Shown: positions 16,499 through 26,406, counted from the first letter of the stretch. The stretch is 64,000 bases of DNA from CALAEC01 sp050692915 (GCA_050692915.1 JBOGVU010000001.1:1-64000); one strand, 5' to 3'. The notes: generated from the letters alone by a model not told the origin. Numbers and translations are program-made.

Positions 16499-16531
16499 GA
16501 CGAGTGCGGCCTCCCTGGGGCCGCACTCGTC
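16499..16531. terminator. 13-bp hairpin between receptor and permease genes
   Basis: GACGAGTGCGGCC (16499-16511) pairs perfectly with GGCCGCACTCGTC (16519-16531) around a seven-base loop. It is placed like the malE-malF intergenic hairpins that protect receptor mRNA from 3' decay or partly stop transcription, allowing receptor excess over permeases. Confidence 0.7.
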
Positions 16532-16554
16532 CCTCCATCACTCCGCGGGCCGGC

Positions 16555-17856
16555 CTACTCTGGCCAGCTCGCTTCGATGTCGTCGAGCACCGCGGGCAGC
16601 GTATCCGGGCCGCCCTGCAGGTACTCGACCATGCCGGTCCAGAAGCTCCCGGCCCCGACCTCGGTCGGCATCAGGTCCGAGGCGTCGAACCGGCCGGTGC
16701 CGCCCTCCAACGCCCCCGTGAGGACCTCGGAGGCGTCGGCGAGGATCGGGTCCTGGTAGCAGTCCGCACCGACCTCGACGTTGGGGGAGATCCTGGAGCT
16801 ACCCGGCACACCCCCCATGGCGCACTGCACGTCGACCGACATGAACCGCTCCACGAAGTCGCGGACCTCGGGAGCGTTCCGGAAGACAACGGCCAGCTCC
16901 CCGGCGAAGAGGGTGCCCTCCTGGTCGATGGGCGGGAAGGGGAACCAGTCGTAGTCGGTCCCTGTCTCGGCGTCCTCCGGGAAGAACGCGGTGATGAAGC
17001 TGGCCTGCCGGTGCAGCCAGCACCCCGGCGGGTCCTCGAACATCGGTGCCGGGGCGTCCCCGAACGCGATCGTCGGGGTGCGCTCGGCCCCGCCGAGCAC
17101 GTAATCGTCGCCGAACATCACCTGGCCGAACACCTCGCCGGCGTTCTCCACGGCGGGGTCGTTGAACGGGATGTCATGGTTGACCCACTGGTCGTAGACC
17201 TCCGGGCCGGCGGTCCGGAGCATGATGTCCTCCATCCAGTCCGTGGCCGGCCACCCGGTGGCGCCGCCGCTCTCGTACCCGACGCACCAGGGGGTGCCGC
17301 CATCCTCCACGATCTGGTCGGAGAGCGCGATCAGCTCGTCGAACGTGGTGGGAACCGTGTAGCCGGCGGCCTCGAAGTCGTCGGCCGGGTACCACACCAT
17401 GCTCTTCAGGTTGATGTTCGTGGGGATGCCGTAGTGCTCGCCCTCGAACTCCCCGAGCCCCAGGAAGTACTCGCCGAACGTCCCCTCGAGCTCGGCGAGG
17501 TCGAAGCCCATGTCCTCGAGCGACAGGGCGTTCCCCGACTGGGCCTGATCGAGCACCGCGCCCGGCTGGGGGAGGAGGATGACGTCGAGCGTCCCCGCCT
17601 CGGACCGGATCTGCACCTGCTCCTCGAAGTTGGCCGAGGACTCCACCTCGGCGGTGTATTCCACCTCCGGGGTGATCAGGTCGTCGATGATCGTCTGGAG
17701 GACCGCCGCCTCCTCGGGTTCGACGGCGCTGAGGACGTTTACGGTCCCCGTGTCCTCGGCCTCGCCGTCGCCGTTACCGTCTCCCTCCTCGGCCACACAC
17801 GCGGCCGCGAGGAGCAAGAACACTGCAGGTACGACGATGAGTCTCAGCTGTCGCAT
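16555..17856 (-). CDS. Sugar-binding lipoprotein, ABC transporter (solute-binding family 1)
   Basis: 433 residues. A lipoprotein signal ends in LAAAC (Cys21), followed by an acidic linker and a two-lobed solute-binding fold (early VNVLSAVEPEEAAVLQ, middle GIPTNINLKSMVWYPADDFEAAGY, then WCVGYESGGATGWPATDW). The many Trp/Asp residues suit an oligosaccharide ligand. GAAAGGAGGGG precedes the ATG at 17856; an upstream in-frame ATG would destroy the signal peptide. It has its own promoter at 17885-17913 and lies between the ATPase and permease genes, delivering sugar to the MalFG-type channel. Confidence 0.92.
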   Translation of the reverse strand: MRQLRLIVVPAVFLLLAAACVAEEGDGNGDGEAEDTGTVNVLSAVEPEEAAVLQTIIDDLITPEVEYTAEVESSANFEEQVQIRSEAGTLDVILLPQPGAVLDQAQSGNALSLEDMGFDLAELEGTFGEYFLGLGEFEGEHYGIPTNINLKSMVWYPADDFEAAGYTVPTTFDELIALSDQIVEDGGTPWCVGYESGGATGWPATDWMEDIMLRTAGPEVYDQWVNHDIPFNDPAVENAGEVFGQVMFGDDYVLGGAERTPTIAFGDAPAPMFEDPPGCWLHRQASFITAFFPEDAETGTDYDWFPFPPIDQEGTLFAGELAVVFRNAPEVRDFVERFMSVDVQCAMGGVPGSSRISPNVEVGADCYQDPILADASEVLTGALEGGTGRFDASDLMPTEVGAGSFWTGMVEYLQGGPDTLPAVLDDIEASWPE

Positions 17857-17884
17857 CCGCTCCCCTCCTTTCGAGCCTGTCCGC

Positions 17885-17913
17885 ATTGTCCACTCCGGTC
17901 CGATGCTGGTCAA
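17885..17913 (-). promoter_or_regulatory. Promoter of the solute-binding protein gene
   Basis: TTGACC (17908-17913) and GACAAT (17885-17890) on the minus strand are separated by exactly 17 bases. The predicted start near 17878 gives a ~22-nt leader with a strong ribosome-binding site. The -35 box lies in the loop of the hairpin at 17895-17923. Confidence 0.6.
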
Positions 17914-17923
17914 CTCGGACCGG
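17895..17923. terminator. Hairpin after the ATPase gene
   Basis: CCGGTCCGA (17895-17903) and TCGGACCGG (17915-17923) form a perfect 9-bp stem with an 11-base loop, immediately after the ATPase stop codon. It could end upstream transcripts or act as an operator, since it overlaps the receptor promoter. Confidence 0.55.
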
Positions 17924-19135
<1,212 letters not shown>

Positions 19136-19169
19136 GGCTCCTCCGTGCCCGCGTCCCCGGTATTCAACC

Positions 19170-20768
19170 TCAGCGGGGGGTCGAAAGGCGAACCGCCCCC
19201 TCGACCACCACGGCCTCCCACGGCTCCAGGGTCAGTGGGCCCCGGTGGCCCTCCCGGTCCCGCCGGGTCCCCAGGAGAACCGCGCCCTCCCCGAGGTCCA
19301 TCTTCGCCCTCGCGTCGGAGGCGTTCACCGCCACCAGGGTGTCTCGGCCACGTCTCCACGCCCACACGCCGTCGGGCGCCTTCACCGCAGCGAAGTCCCC
19401 CACGGCCAGGTCGGGCCGGGTCCGGCGGAGCGCTATCAGCTCCCGGCACAGGTTGAGGACCGACCCGGGGTCCCCGCGCTGGTCGGCCACGTTGGCGGCG
19501 GCGGGGTCCCCCGGTGGGAGCCAGGGCTCCACGCCCGGTCGGGTGAACCCGCCCATGGCCCCCCCGGTCCACGGCATCGGGGTCCGGGCCCGGTCCCGGC
19601 CCGGATCCTGGGGCCACCCCCGGATGCCCACGGGGTCCCGGAGGCGCTCGCGGGGGACCGCCACCTCCGCCATCCCGATCTCGTCGCCGTAGTAGAGGAG
19701 GGGCGTTCCGCGGAGCGTGAGCAGCACCACCAGGGCCGCCCGGACCTTCCGCGGGTCGCCGCCGCACCAGCGCGTGGGGAACCGCCCGGAGTCGTGGCTG
19801 GACCCGTGCCAGGCCGACCATGCCCCGGACGGCAGCCCTGCCTCCGCTGCCTCCACGACCGCCCGCATCGCCGGCCCGAACCCCGCGAACAGGAACGGGA
19901 AGTTCATGGCGAGGTGGAGCTGGTCGGTCCCCTTCCCGTAGAAGCGCACGAGCTGCTCCAGGTCGAGGACCCACGTCTCCCCGAGGAGGACCCGCTCCGG
20001 CCGGTACGCGTCGACCAGGGCCCGCCACCGCTGGAACACCTCGTGCACCTCCGGCCGATTCATGTTGAAGACCGGTCGCAGTCCGAGGGGGCGCAGGATG
20101 GGGTGGTCCTCGTCGGTGAGGGGAGGGTTGTCGCGGAGCTCGCGGTCCTTGACGATGCCGTTCGCCACGTCGATCCGGAATCCGGCCACGCCCCGGTCGA
20201 GCCAGAACCGCAGGATGTCGTCGAAGGCGTCGCGAACGTCGTCGTTCCACCAGTTCAGGTCGGGCTGCTGGGGCAGGAAGTTGTGCAGGTAGTACTGGCC
20301 GGTCCCCTCGTCGAGGGTCCACGCCGGCCCGCCGAACACCGACCGCCAGTTGTTCGGTGGCGAGCCGTCGGGCTTCGGATCGGCCCACACGTACCAGTCA
20401 CGGTGACGGGCGTCCCGAGAGGACCGCGCGTCGAGGAACCACGGGTGCTCGTCGCTGGTGTGGTTGGGGACGAGGTCGATGATCACCCGGATCCCGCGGC
20501 CGGCGGTCTCGGCGACGAGTCGGTCGAACGTCTCCAGATCGCCGAGGTCCGGGTGGATCGAGGTGTAGTCGCTGACGTCGTAGCCCCAGTCGGCGTTCGG
20601 TGACGGCGTGACGGGGTTCAGCCAGATGCCGTCGACCCCGAGCCACGCGAGGTGGTCGAGGTGGTCCACGATGCCCTGGAGATCGCCGTACCCGTCACCG
20701 TCGGAGTCCGCGAACGACAGGGGGTAGATCTGGTACAGGACGCCCGAGCGCCACCACTCATCCGTCAC
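19170..20768 (-). CDS. GH13 alpha-glucosidase-type enzyme
   Basis: 532 residues, length of the oligo-1,6-glucosidase/alpha-glucosidase subfamily. Conserved regions: I LVPNHTSD; II GFRIDVANG with nucleophile Asp200; III LLGETWVLD with acid/base Glu264; IV SSHDSGR with Asp326 (the usual N of NHD is replaced by S). No signal peptide, so it acts on imported alpha-glucosides. Its alpha specificity differs from the beta specificity of the GH94 enzyme in the same operon, suggesting the transporter handles more than one disaccharide or a mixed-linkage sugar. The GTG start lies 3 bp after the aldo/keto reductase stop. Confidence 0.9.
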   Translation of the reverse strand: MTDEWWRSGVLYQIYPLSFADSDGDGYGDLQGIVDHLDHLAWLGVDGIWLNPVTPSPNADWGYDVSDYTSIHPDLGDLETFDRLVAETAGRGIRVIIDLVPNHTSDEHPWFLDARSSRDARHRDWYVWADPKPDGSPPNNWRSVFGGPAWTLDEGTGQYYLHNFLPQQPDLNWWNDDVRDAFDDILRFWLDRGVAGFRIDVANGIVKDRELRDNPPLTDEDHPILRPLGLRPVFNMNRPEVHEVFQRWRALVDAYRPERVLLGETWVLDLEQLVRFYGKGTDQLHLAMNFPFLFAGFGPAMRAVVEAAEAGLPSGAWSAWHGSSHDSGRFPTRWCGGDPRKVRAALVVLLTLRGTPLLYYGDEIGMAEVAVPRERLRDPVGIRGWPQDPGRDRARTPMPWTGGAMGGFTRPGVEPWLPPGDPAAANVADQRGDPGSVLNLCRELIALRRTRPDLAVGDFAAVKAPDGVWAWRRGRDTLVAVNASDARAKMDLGEGAVLLGTRRDREGHRGPLTLEPWEAVVVEGAVRLSTPR

Positions 20769-20771
20769 TGC

Positions 20772-21815
20772 CTAGTCCCGGCGTCGGGCCTCGGGGGCCA
20801 TCCACGGCGGATCCCAGCCGCGGTCGGCCTCGTCCAGGAGGGTGCCCGGAGGGACAACCTCGTCGATCGCGTCGAGGATCCCCGGATCCAGGTGGACGTC
20901 CGAGCCGGCCAGGAGGTCCTCGAGTTGCTCCATGGTCCGGGGCCCGATGATCGCCGAGGTGACCGCTGGGTGAATGAGGGTGAAGGCCAGGGCCAGGTGC
21001 GCCGGCGGGACCCCGGCCTTCTCCGCCACGCCGGCCAGCGCCTCCACGACCTCGTACTTGCGACGCACTTCGGGGCGGGAATCGTCGAATCGAGGCGCGA
21101 AGCGACCACCCGTCGTCATGGCCCGGTACATCCGCGACCCCTCGGGCGCCTCGACGCCGCGGCGGTACTTCCCGGTGAGCCAGCCGCCGGCCAGGGGGCT
21201 GTACACGATCACCCCCATCCCGTGCTGGCGAGTCACCGGGAACACGTCACGCTCGGCCGCCCGAACCAGGATCGAGTACGAGCACTGCTCGCACCGAGGC
21301 CGGACCACCCCCCGCCGCTCCGCGGTCCAGTGCGCCTCCACGATCTGCCACGCGGGGAAGGCCGAGGTGCCCACGTACCGCACCTTTCCCTGCCGGACCA
21401 GGTCGGTCAGGGCCTCCAGGGTCTCCTGGAGGTCGGTGTCCGGGTCCGGGCGATGGAGCTGGTACAGATCGACGCGATCGGTGCCCAGCCTCCGCAGGCT
21501 CTCCTCAACCTCGCGGACGATCCACCGCCGGGAGGTCCCCCGCATGTTCGGGTCGTCCCCCATGCGCCCGTGGACCTTGGTGGCCAGGACCACGTCGTCC
21601 CGCCGGCCCCGGAGGGCCCGGCCCACGATCTCCTCGGAGCGGCCCCGCGAGTACACGTCTGCGGTGTCGATGAAGTTGATCCCCCCGTCGAGGGCGCGGT
21701 GGATGATCCGGACGCATTCGTCCTCGTCGGGATTGCCCATCGGGCCGAACATCATGGCGCCCAGGCAATAGGAGCTGACCCGAACGCCGGTGCCCCCGAG
21801 GACCCGAAGCTCCAC
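20772..21815 (-). CDS. Aldo/keto reductase
   Basis: 347 residues, TIM-barrel NADPH oxidoreductase. The catalytic tetrad is present: Asp50 (FIDTADVYS), Tyr55, Lys80 (LATK) and His121 (LYQLHRPD); the C-terminal SAIIGPRTMEQL is the NADP-binding signature. The tract YSPLAGGWLTGKYRRG is typical of YajO/YghZ-like and sugar-related members. Substrate unknown; placement between an FrhB-like protein (4 bp gap) and GH13 (3 bp gap) suggests a role in sugar or aldehyde reduction. Confidence 0.9.
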   Translation of the reverse strand: MELRVLGGTGVRVSSYCLGAMMFGPMGNPDEDECVRIIHRALDGGINFIDTADVYSRGRSEEIVGRALRGRRDDVVLATKVHGRMGDDPNMRGTSRRWIVREVEESLRRLGTDRVDLYQLHRPDPDTDLQETLEALTDLVRQGKVRYVGTSAFPAWQIVEAHWTAERRGVVRPRCEQCSYSILVRAAERDVFPVTRQHGMGVIVYSPLAGGWLTGKYRRGVEAPEGSRMYRAMTTGGRFAPRFDDSRPEVRRKYEVVEALAGVAEKAGVPPAHLALAFTLIHPAVTSAIIGPRTMEQLEDLLAGSDVHLDPGILDAIDEVVPPGTLLDEADRGWDPPWMAPEARRRD

Positions 21816-21819
21816 GGCG

Positions 21820-22965
21820 TCAGTGCCCGGCGCCGTTCCCGGACCCGCCGGTCGGGAGCATGCCGGGGTCCCGGTCGGCCTCGGGGAGCTCGTCCACGGG
21901 CCACCGTCCCCGCTGCCTCGATGCCAGCTTCTCCATGAGGGCCACGGCGGCCGGATCCTCGCTGGCGGGCCGGTCCTCGATCACCCCGTCCTGGAGGGCC
22001 CGGCGCCAGATGTCCTCGCCCCGCTCCGTCCTCACGATGGTGAGGGTCCAGCCACCCTCCTGCCCCAGCCCGCCGAAGGAGATGTCCGCGTGCTCCGCGG
22101 CGAAGTCGGGGCACTTCAGGCACCCGGGCCTGGTGTACGCCTGGGCCTTCTTCAGCGAGTAGGTGTGCTCCTCGCCGTCACGCGTGTAGAAGAGCAGCTT
22201 TCCCTTCACGTTGACCCGGACGATGTCGTCGAGCGAGAGCCCCAGCTCCTTCTGGGCGATCTCGACCATGACGCCCTCGTAGGTGAACGACTTCGAGCAC
22301 AGGAGACCGAACGTCCAGGCGATCTTCCGGCGCCACTTGTTGACCCGGTTCATCTCCAGGGCTCCCGTCACCGAGGCCTGGCACGACATGCCCACCAGCG
22401 CCACCTGCTTCAGGCCCAGTTCGTGCGCCCGGATCAGGGCCAGCGGGTTGGCCGAGTACGTGTACCGGGACCCCGCGGTGGCCAGAACGTCCTCCGGGGT
22501 CGTGACCACGGTGGGCTCGGCGTCCCAGGGCCGCTCGTCCGACAGCTTCGAGGTGAGCGCGCCGTCGATCTGCCCGGTGGCCAGCCCCCAGATGAGGAGC
22601 GAGGAGACCACGCCGCCATCCTGACCGTACATGAGCTCCGGCCCGGTGGACCGGGCCAGCCGGATGTCGCGCACGATGCCGACGACCTCTTCGGGGAGCC
22701 GGGTCCGTCCGAAGAACAGCCGCTCGATCTCCGGCTCCCAATCTCGGAACCTGGGGCATGCTCGGGTGCACAGGTCGCACCCCTTGTCGCCGTGGCCACA
22801 GTGGTTCGGCGGCCCCTCCTCGAGGTGCACCGGCTCGTAGTCTTCGTACCCGAGGACGTTGAACGGGCACGCCACGATGCACGCGGAGCATCCCGTGCAC
22901 AGCCCCGTGGCTACGACCTCGTCGTAGAGGTCGCGCCACTGCGTCTTGTCGCCGTCGAGCGGCAC
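21820..22965 (-). CDS. FrhB-type coenzyme F420 hydrogenase/dehydrogenase beta-subunit family protein
   Basis: 381 residues. Two [4Fe-4S] ligand sets near the N terminus: CTGCSACIVACP (Cys23, 26, 29, 33) and C-x6-C-x2-C-x3-C (Cys56, 63, 66, 70), then the FrhB N- and C-domains (YGQDGGVVSSLLIWGL; GMSCQASVTGAL; RPGCLKCPDFAAEHADISFGGLG). FrhB-type proteins bind FAD and iron-sulfur clusters and pass electrons to or from F420 or ferredoxin. The frame stays open upstream, but GTG 22965 is seven bases after TATACT and begins just before the cluster motif. It is the first gene of the sugar operon. Confidence 0.87.
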   Translation of the reverse strand: MPLDGDKTQWRDLYDEVVATGLCTGCSACIVACPFNVLGYEDYEPVHLEEGPPNHCGHGDKGCDLCTRACPRFRDWEPEIERLFFGRTRLPEEVVGIVRDIRLARSTGPELMYGQDGGVVSSLLIWGLATGQIDGALTSKLSDERPWDAEPTVVTTPEDVLATAGSRYTYSANPLALIRAHELGLKQVALVGMSCQASVTGALEMNRVNKWRRKIAWTFGLLCSKSFTYEGVMVEIAQKELGLSLDDIVRVNVKGKLLFYTRDGEEHTYSLKKAQAYTRPGCLKCPDFAAEHADISFGGLGQEGGWTLTIVRTERGEDIWRRALQDGVIEDRPASEDPAAVALMEKLASRQRGRWPVDELPEADRDPGMLPTGGSGNGAGH

Positions 22966-22972
22966 CCGGTCG

Positions 22973-22978
22973 AGTATA
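22973..22978 (-). promoter_or_regulatory. Leaderless -10 at the head of the sugar operon
   Basis: TATACT on the minus strand, seven bases before GTG 22965; no ribosome-binding site follows. It is the best -10 match in the operon and probably its main promoter. Confidence 0.65.
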
Positions 22979-23065
22979 GGGCGCGGGGCCTTCCGGAGGC
23001 GCCGAACCGCGCCCCCGACCCCGCCGAATAGGATTCGGGACCGTACCGAAGGAGGAGGTGCTCGG

Positions 23066-23611
23066 ATGGCGAGGCTCCACGGCGCGCCCGCGCTGGTGGC
23101 GACGGCGCTCTCGCTCGGCCTGGTGGCGACGGCATGCGCCGAGGAGCGCCCGGCCGTCACGGCGGACGGCGGAGGCGAGGATCAGGGGGCCGAGGAGCAG
23201 GGCACGATCACCATCGCCGGCCAGGAGGCCACGAACCACGGGTCGGCGAACGTGGCCGGCGTCTCTGAGCTCGAGGTCGAGGTCGACGATTTCTACTTCG
23301 CCCCCACCGTCCTCGAGGGGGAAGCCGGACAGGCTCTCTCGTTGAGCCTGCTCAATGAGGGAGCGGCCCCGCACACGTTCACGATCGACGATCAGGACGT
23401 GGACGTTCAGCTGGGGGCGGGGGAGTCGGGCCAGGCCGAGGTGACGTTCCCCGATTCCGGCGCGCTGGTTTTCTACTGCCGCTTCCACGTCGCCGGCGGC
23501 ATGCTCGGCGGTCTCTCGGTGGGGGGCGACCTTGCGGCTGCGGCCGGCGGATCAGGCGGCGGATCCGGCGGGGGCGAGTCGGAGGACCAGCCCTCCGGGC
23601 CGGGGTACTAG
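23066..23611 (+). CDS. Cupredoxin-domain lipoprotein
   Basis: 181 residues. Lipoprotein signal with VATAC (Cys24), a Gly/Glu linker, then a plastocyanin/azurin-like domain with a full type 1 copper set: His103 (APHTFTID), Cys138, His141 and Met146 (FYCRFHVAGGM). A flexible Gly/Ser-rich tail follows. It probably acts as a membrane-anchored blue-copper electron carrier. The ATG at 23066 has GGAGGAGG upstream and TAGGAT ~33 bases away. Divergent from the FrhB-like gene. Confidence 0.87.
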   Translation: MARLHGAPALVATALSLGLVATACAEERPAVTADGGGEDQGAEEQGTITIAGQEATNHGSANVAGVSELEVEVDDFYFAPTVLEGEAGQALSLSLLNEGAAPHTFTIDDQDVDVQLGAGESGQAEVTFPDSGALVFYCRFHVAGGMLGGLSVGGDLAAAAGGSGGGSGGGESEDQPSGPGY

Positions 23612-23613
23612 CG

Positions 23614-23961
23614 CTAGACCGAGAAGGACTCCCCGCACGCGCACTCGTGAGTGGTGTTCGGGTTGCGGACCTTCAGCCCCCCGCCCAGAAGCGCGTCGGA
23701 GAAGTCGAGGGTGGAGCCCCGCACCAGCGGGACGCTCCGCGGATCGACCAAGACCCGGACGCCGTCGCGATCGATCACCAGGTCGTCCTCGGCGACCGCG
23801 TCCTCAAGCGAGAGCCGGTACGAGAACCCGTCGCACCCGCCGGCCACGATGCGCAGGCGGAGGATCGGATCGGGTCGCCCCTCCCGGTCGGCCAGCACTC
23901 GCACCCGGGCGGCGGCACCCTCGGTGACCTCGAGGACCTCATCGATATCGATCTCGACCAT
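23614..23961 (-). CDS. HesB/IscA/ErpA-type iron-sulfur cluster assembly protein
   Basis: 115 residues, one A-type carrier domain. The three cluster-binding cysteines are present: Cys43 (GGCDG) and Cys107/Cys109 (ECACGESF). It should accept and deliver Fe-S clusters in the cytoplasm; the FrhB-like protein nearby is one client candidate. An ATG at 23970 is in frame, but TACCAT at 23969-23974 lies exactly seven bases before the ATG at 23961, so the shorter form is favoured. Convergent with the cupredoxin gene, with only 2 bp between stops. Confidence 0.88.
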   Translation of the reverse strand: MVEIDIDEVLEVTEGAAARVRVLADREGRPDPILRLRIVAGGCDGFSYRLSLEDAVAEDDLVIDRDGVRVLVDPRSVPLVRGSTLDFSDALLGGGLKVRNPNTTHECACGESFSV

Positions 23962-23968
23962 CCGCTCC

Positions 23969-24010
23969 ATGGTAGCAGGGGGGCCGAGTCGGGCGTGCAG
24001 CCTGTATTCT
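23969..24010. promoter_or_regulatory. Divergent leaderless boxes, HesB / 24019 gene
   Basis: Minus strand TACCAT at 23969-23974 is seven bases from ATG 23961. Plus strand TATTCT at 24005-24010 is eight bases from GTG 24019. Confidence 0.55.
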
Positions 24011-24018
24011 GAGCGGCC

Positions 24019-25650
24019 GTGAACAGGGTCGCCCGCACCAGCGCCTTCCTCCTGGCGGTCGCCGTGCCCGCTGGACAGGCCCCGGAGGCCACTGGGCTGC
24101 CGGAGCCGACGGACTCTCGGTCGGCCCGGACCCGCGGGATCGACCTCGACGCTCGGCGGTTGGCCGCCCGACGGGGGCACGTCCGGGCTCCGTCGGTCTC
24201 GCAATCGAAGGCGAGGGGGCCACGGGCCGCGATGGTTCCCTCTCCGGAGGCCTCGTTCGTGGGTATCCCCGGACGCGCCGACATCGCACCCTCCGACACC
24301 ACCGGCGCGGCCGGGATCTCCCGGGTCGTCACCGCCGTGAACATCGAGTACGCGGTGTGGGACAAGGCGGCGGCGGCCACGCCAACCGCGGCCCCGGCCC
24401 CGCTGGTGACCGGCACGCTGGAGTCCCTGGCTCCCGCTCTGCCCGGCGGCGCGTTCGTGTTCGACCCGAAGGTTGTATACGACCCCTTCCGGGGGCAGTT
24501 CGTGATCGTCTTCCTGGCGGGTCACGGGCCGCCGTTCACCCCGGGTTTCAAGAAGTCGTGGATCGTGGTCGTGTCGATGCCCGAGGCCACGGTGACGGAC
24601 CCGGGCACGTGGTGCCGGCGGGTCCTGCGAGGCGATCACGTCGCCCGGGACGGTGCCCAGTTCGCCGACTACCCGGGGCTGGGCCTCGACCGGAAGCGCA
24701 TCTACGTCACCACGAACCAGTTCCGGTTCGGCGGCGGTTCTCCGTTCGAGTACGCGCAGATCCTGGCGATCACGAAGTCGAGCCTGTACCGGTGCGGGAA
24801 GAAGCCCCGGATCGACGTGTTCGCCGGTGAGGACACCCGGGACCCGCGAGGCGGCCGGGCCTTCACGATCCAGCCGGCCATCACCGAGACCGAGACCGGT
24901 GCGAACCCGCCTGAGTACCTGGTCAGCTTCCAGGACCGGTCGTGCGGGCCGGCGTGCGGGAAGCGGCTCACGGTGTGGCGGATCAAGAAGCGCCCCAGGA
25001 AGGGTCTCCAGATCTCCTCCGACGCTGTCGGCGTGGGGCAGAGTCGCGTCGGCCCGCTCGGCACACAGAAGGACGGCTCGCCATCGTGCGCGCCGATCGA
25101 GCACTGCTGGGACGCCGGCGATCTCCGGCTGACGACCGCGTTCTTCGACGCGGACCGGGGGCGGCTGTACACGGCCCACGCCGTGCGGGCCGACATCGCC
25201 CCCGGCGACGGGTACCTCGAGACCGTGGTGAACTGGTTCGAGCTCGACCCGAGCCCGATCAAGAAGGCGAAGGTCACCCGGCGAGGGACGCTGGGCGACC
25301 CCGGCCGCGACTCCGGGTGGCCGGCCATGGCCACCGACGCCGCAGGGAACCTCTTCATCACCTACAGTCGGGCCGGCGCGCCGCTGCCCGGCGAGTACCT
25401 CTCGGCCATCGCCGTGACCATCCCCCAGGGCGCGGTGGTCCCCGACGCAGCGACGGTCCTGACCCCCGGCGAGGCCGTGTACATCGCCGTTGCCGGGCGC
25501 CCTCAGCGCTGGGGCGACTTCGCGGCAGCGAACCGCGATCCGGTCGATCCCGCGGACGTGTGGCTCGTGGCCCAGTACGCCAAGGCCGACCTCGACGGGC
25601 CGCCCACGCCCCTGTGGCAGCAGGTGGTCCACAGGGTCTCGTTCGGCTGA
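24019..25650 (+). CDS. Secreted protein of unknown function, probable beta-propeller
   Basis: 543 residues. A signal-like N terminus is followed by repeated strand motifs with Asp/Gly turns (VVYDPFRGQFVIVF, DYPGLGLDRKRIYVTTNQF, LTTAFFDADRGRLYTAHA, ATDAAGNLFITYSRAG), the spacing seen in sialidase-like or other surface beta-propellers. Several Cys pairs (SCGPACG, APIEHCWD) suggest disulfides, consistent with export. No catalytic residues can be assigned. It starts with GTG at 24019, eight bases after TATTCT. Immediately upstream of the Nudix gene, which has its own -10 box. Confidence 0.7.
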   Translation: MNRVARTSAFLLAVAVPAGQAPEATGLPEPTDSRSARTRGIDLDARRLAARRGHVRAPSVSQSKARGPRAAMVPSPEASFVGIPGRADIAPSDTTGAAGISRVVTAVNIEYAVWDKAAAATPTAAPAPLVTGTLESLAPALPGGAFVFDPKVVYDPFRGQFVIVFLAGHGPPFTPGFKKSWIVVVSMPEATVTDPGTWCRRVLRGDHVARDGAQFADYPGLGLDRKRIYVTTNQFRFGGGSPFEYAQILAITKSSLYRCGKKPRIDVFAGEDTRDPRGGRAFTIQPAITETETGANPPEYLVSFQDRSCGPACGKRLTVWRIKKRPRKGLQISSDAVGVGQSRVGPLGTQKDGSPSCAPIEHCWDAGDLRLTTAFFDADRGRLYTAHAVRADIAPGDGYLETVVNWFELDPSPIKKAKVTRRGTLGDPGRDSGWPAMATDAAGNLFITYSRAGAPLPGEYLSAIAVTIPQGAVVPDAATVLTPGEAVYIAVAGRPQRWGDFAAANRDPVDPADVWLVAQYAKADLDGPPTPLWQQVVHRVSFG

Positions 25651-25658
25651 GCCCGGCC

Positions 25659-25664
25659 TACGAT
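25659..25664 (+). promoter_or_regulatory. Leaderless -10 of the Nudix gene
   Basis: TACGAT six bases before GTG 25671, lying in the 20-bp gap after the preceding stop codon. Confidence 0.55.
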
Positions 25665-25670
25665 GGTCGG

Positions 25671-26252
25671 GTGAGCGACATCGCCACGGCGCTGCGGGGC
25701 GCGCTCGGCCCGACGGACGCCGACCCTCCGCCGGGGCCGGATCGTCCCGCCGCCGTCATCGTCCCGGTCATCGACCTCTCCGAGCCGGCGATCCTGTTCA
25801 CGGTTCGCTCCCTGGAAGTCAGCGACCACAAAGGAGAGATCTCGTTCCCGGGAGGCGTGCGGCACCGGGAGGACCCGGACCTCCTGCACACCGCTCTCCG
25901 GGAGACTGAGGAGGAGCTCGGGATCCCGAGGGACCGGTTCGACATCCTCGGCTCGCTGGCCCCGACCCAGACGGTGGTCTCGGGCTTCCTCATCGTTCCG
26001 TTCGTAGGTCTCTTATCCGAGCGGCCACCGATCGAGCCGAGCCCCGTGGAGATCGCCGAGGTGCTCGAGCTGGAGGTCCGCCGGCTCGCCGCGGTCGAGC
26101 GGGAGGCCGGCGTGGACCGGGACGGGGAGCGGAGGACGTGGTTCGCCTACGAGATCGACGGGAACACGGTGTGGGGCGCGACCGGACGGATCGTCCACGC
26201 GCTCCTCGAGGTGCTCAGGGACAGGGGATGGGACGGGTCGAAGGAGGGCTGA
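25671..26252 (+). CDS. Nudix hydrolase, CoA pyrophosphatase type (NudL-like)
   Basis: 193 residues. The Nudix motif FPGGVRHREDPDLLHTALRE continues ETEEELGI, with the one-residue-longer spacing typical of CoA diphosphatases; a downstream LAPTQTVVSGFLIVPFVG region fits the same group. Predicted to hydrolyse CoA or acyl-CoA to phosphopantetheine and 3',5'-ADP. The start is GTG at 25671 after a TACGAT box. Followed 4 bp later by a 49-residue gene. Confidence 0.87.
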   Translation: MSDIATALRGALGPTDADPPPGPDRPAAVIVPVIDLSEPAILFTVRSLEVSDHKGEISFPGGVRHREDPDLLHTALRETEEELGIPRDRFDILGSLAPTQTVVSGFLIVPFVGLLSERPPIEPSPVEIAEVLELEVRRLAAVEREAGVDRDGERRTWFAYEIDGNTVWGATGRIVHALLEVLRDRGWDGSKEG

Positions 26253-26256
26253 AGCC

Positions 26257-26406
26257 ATGCAGAAGTGGGAGTACGTCACGGTGCCGCTGATCGAGCACGC
26301 CACCCAGGAGATCCTGAACAACTGGGGCGAGGATGGGTACGAGCTGGTCACGGTACTTCAGGGCCCCCAGGGGATCGTGGCTTACATGAAGCGCCCGAAG
26401 CCCTAG
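26257..26406 (+). CDS. 49-residue DUF4177-like protein
   Basis: A complete short gene: ATG 26257 to TAG 26406. MQKWEYVTVPL...LNNWGEDGYELVTVLQ...VAYMKRP has the layout of small DUF4177-type proteins (K-W-E-Y start, L-N-x-x-G-x-x-G-W/Y-E-L-V centre). One beta-alpha-beta unit, cytoplasmic, function unknown. It follows the Nudix stop by 4 bp with GGAGGG upstream, so the two are cotranscribed. Family assignment is from pattern only. Confidence 0.75.
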   Translation: MQKWEYVTVPLIEHATQEILNNWGEDGYELVTVLQGPQGIVAYMKRPKP

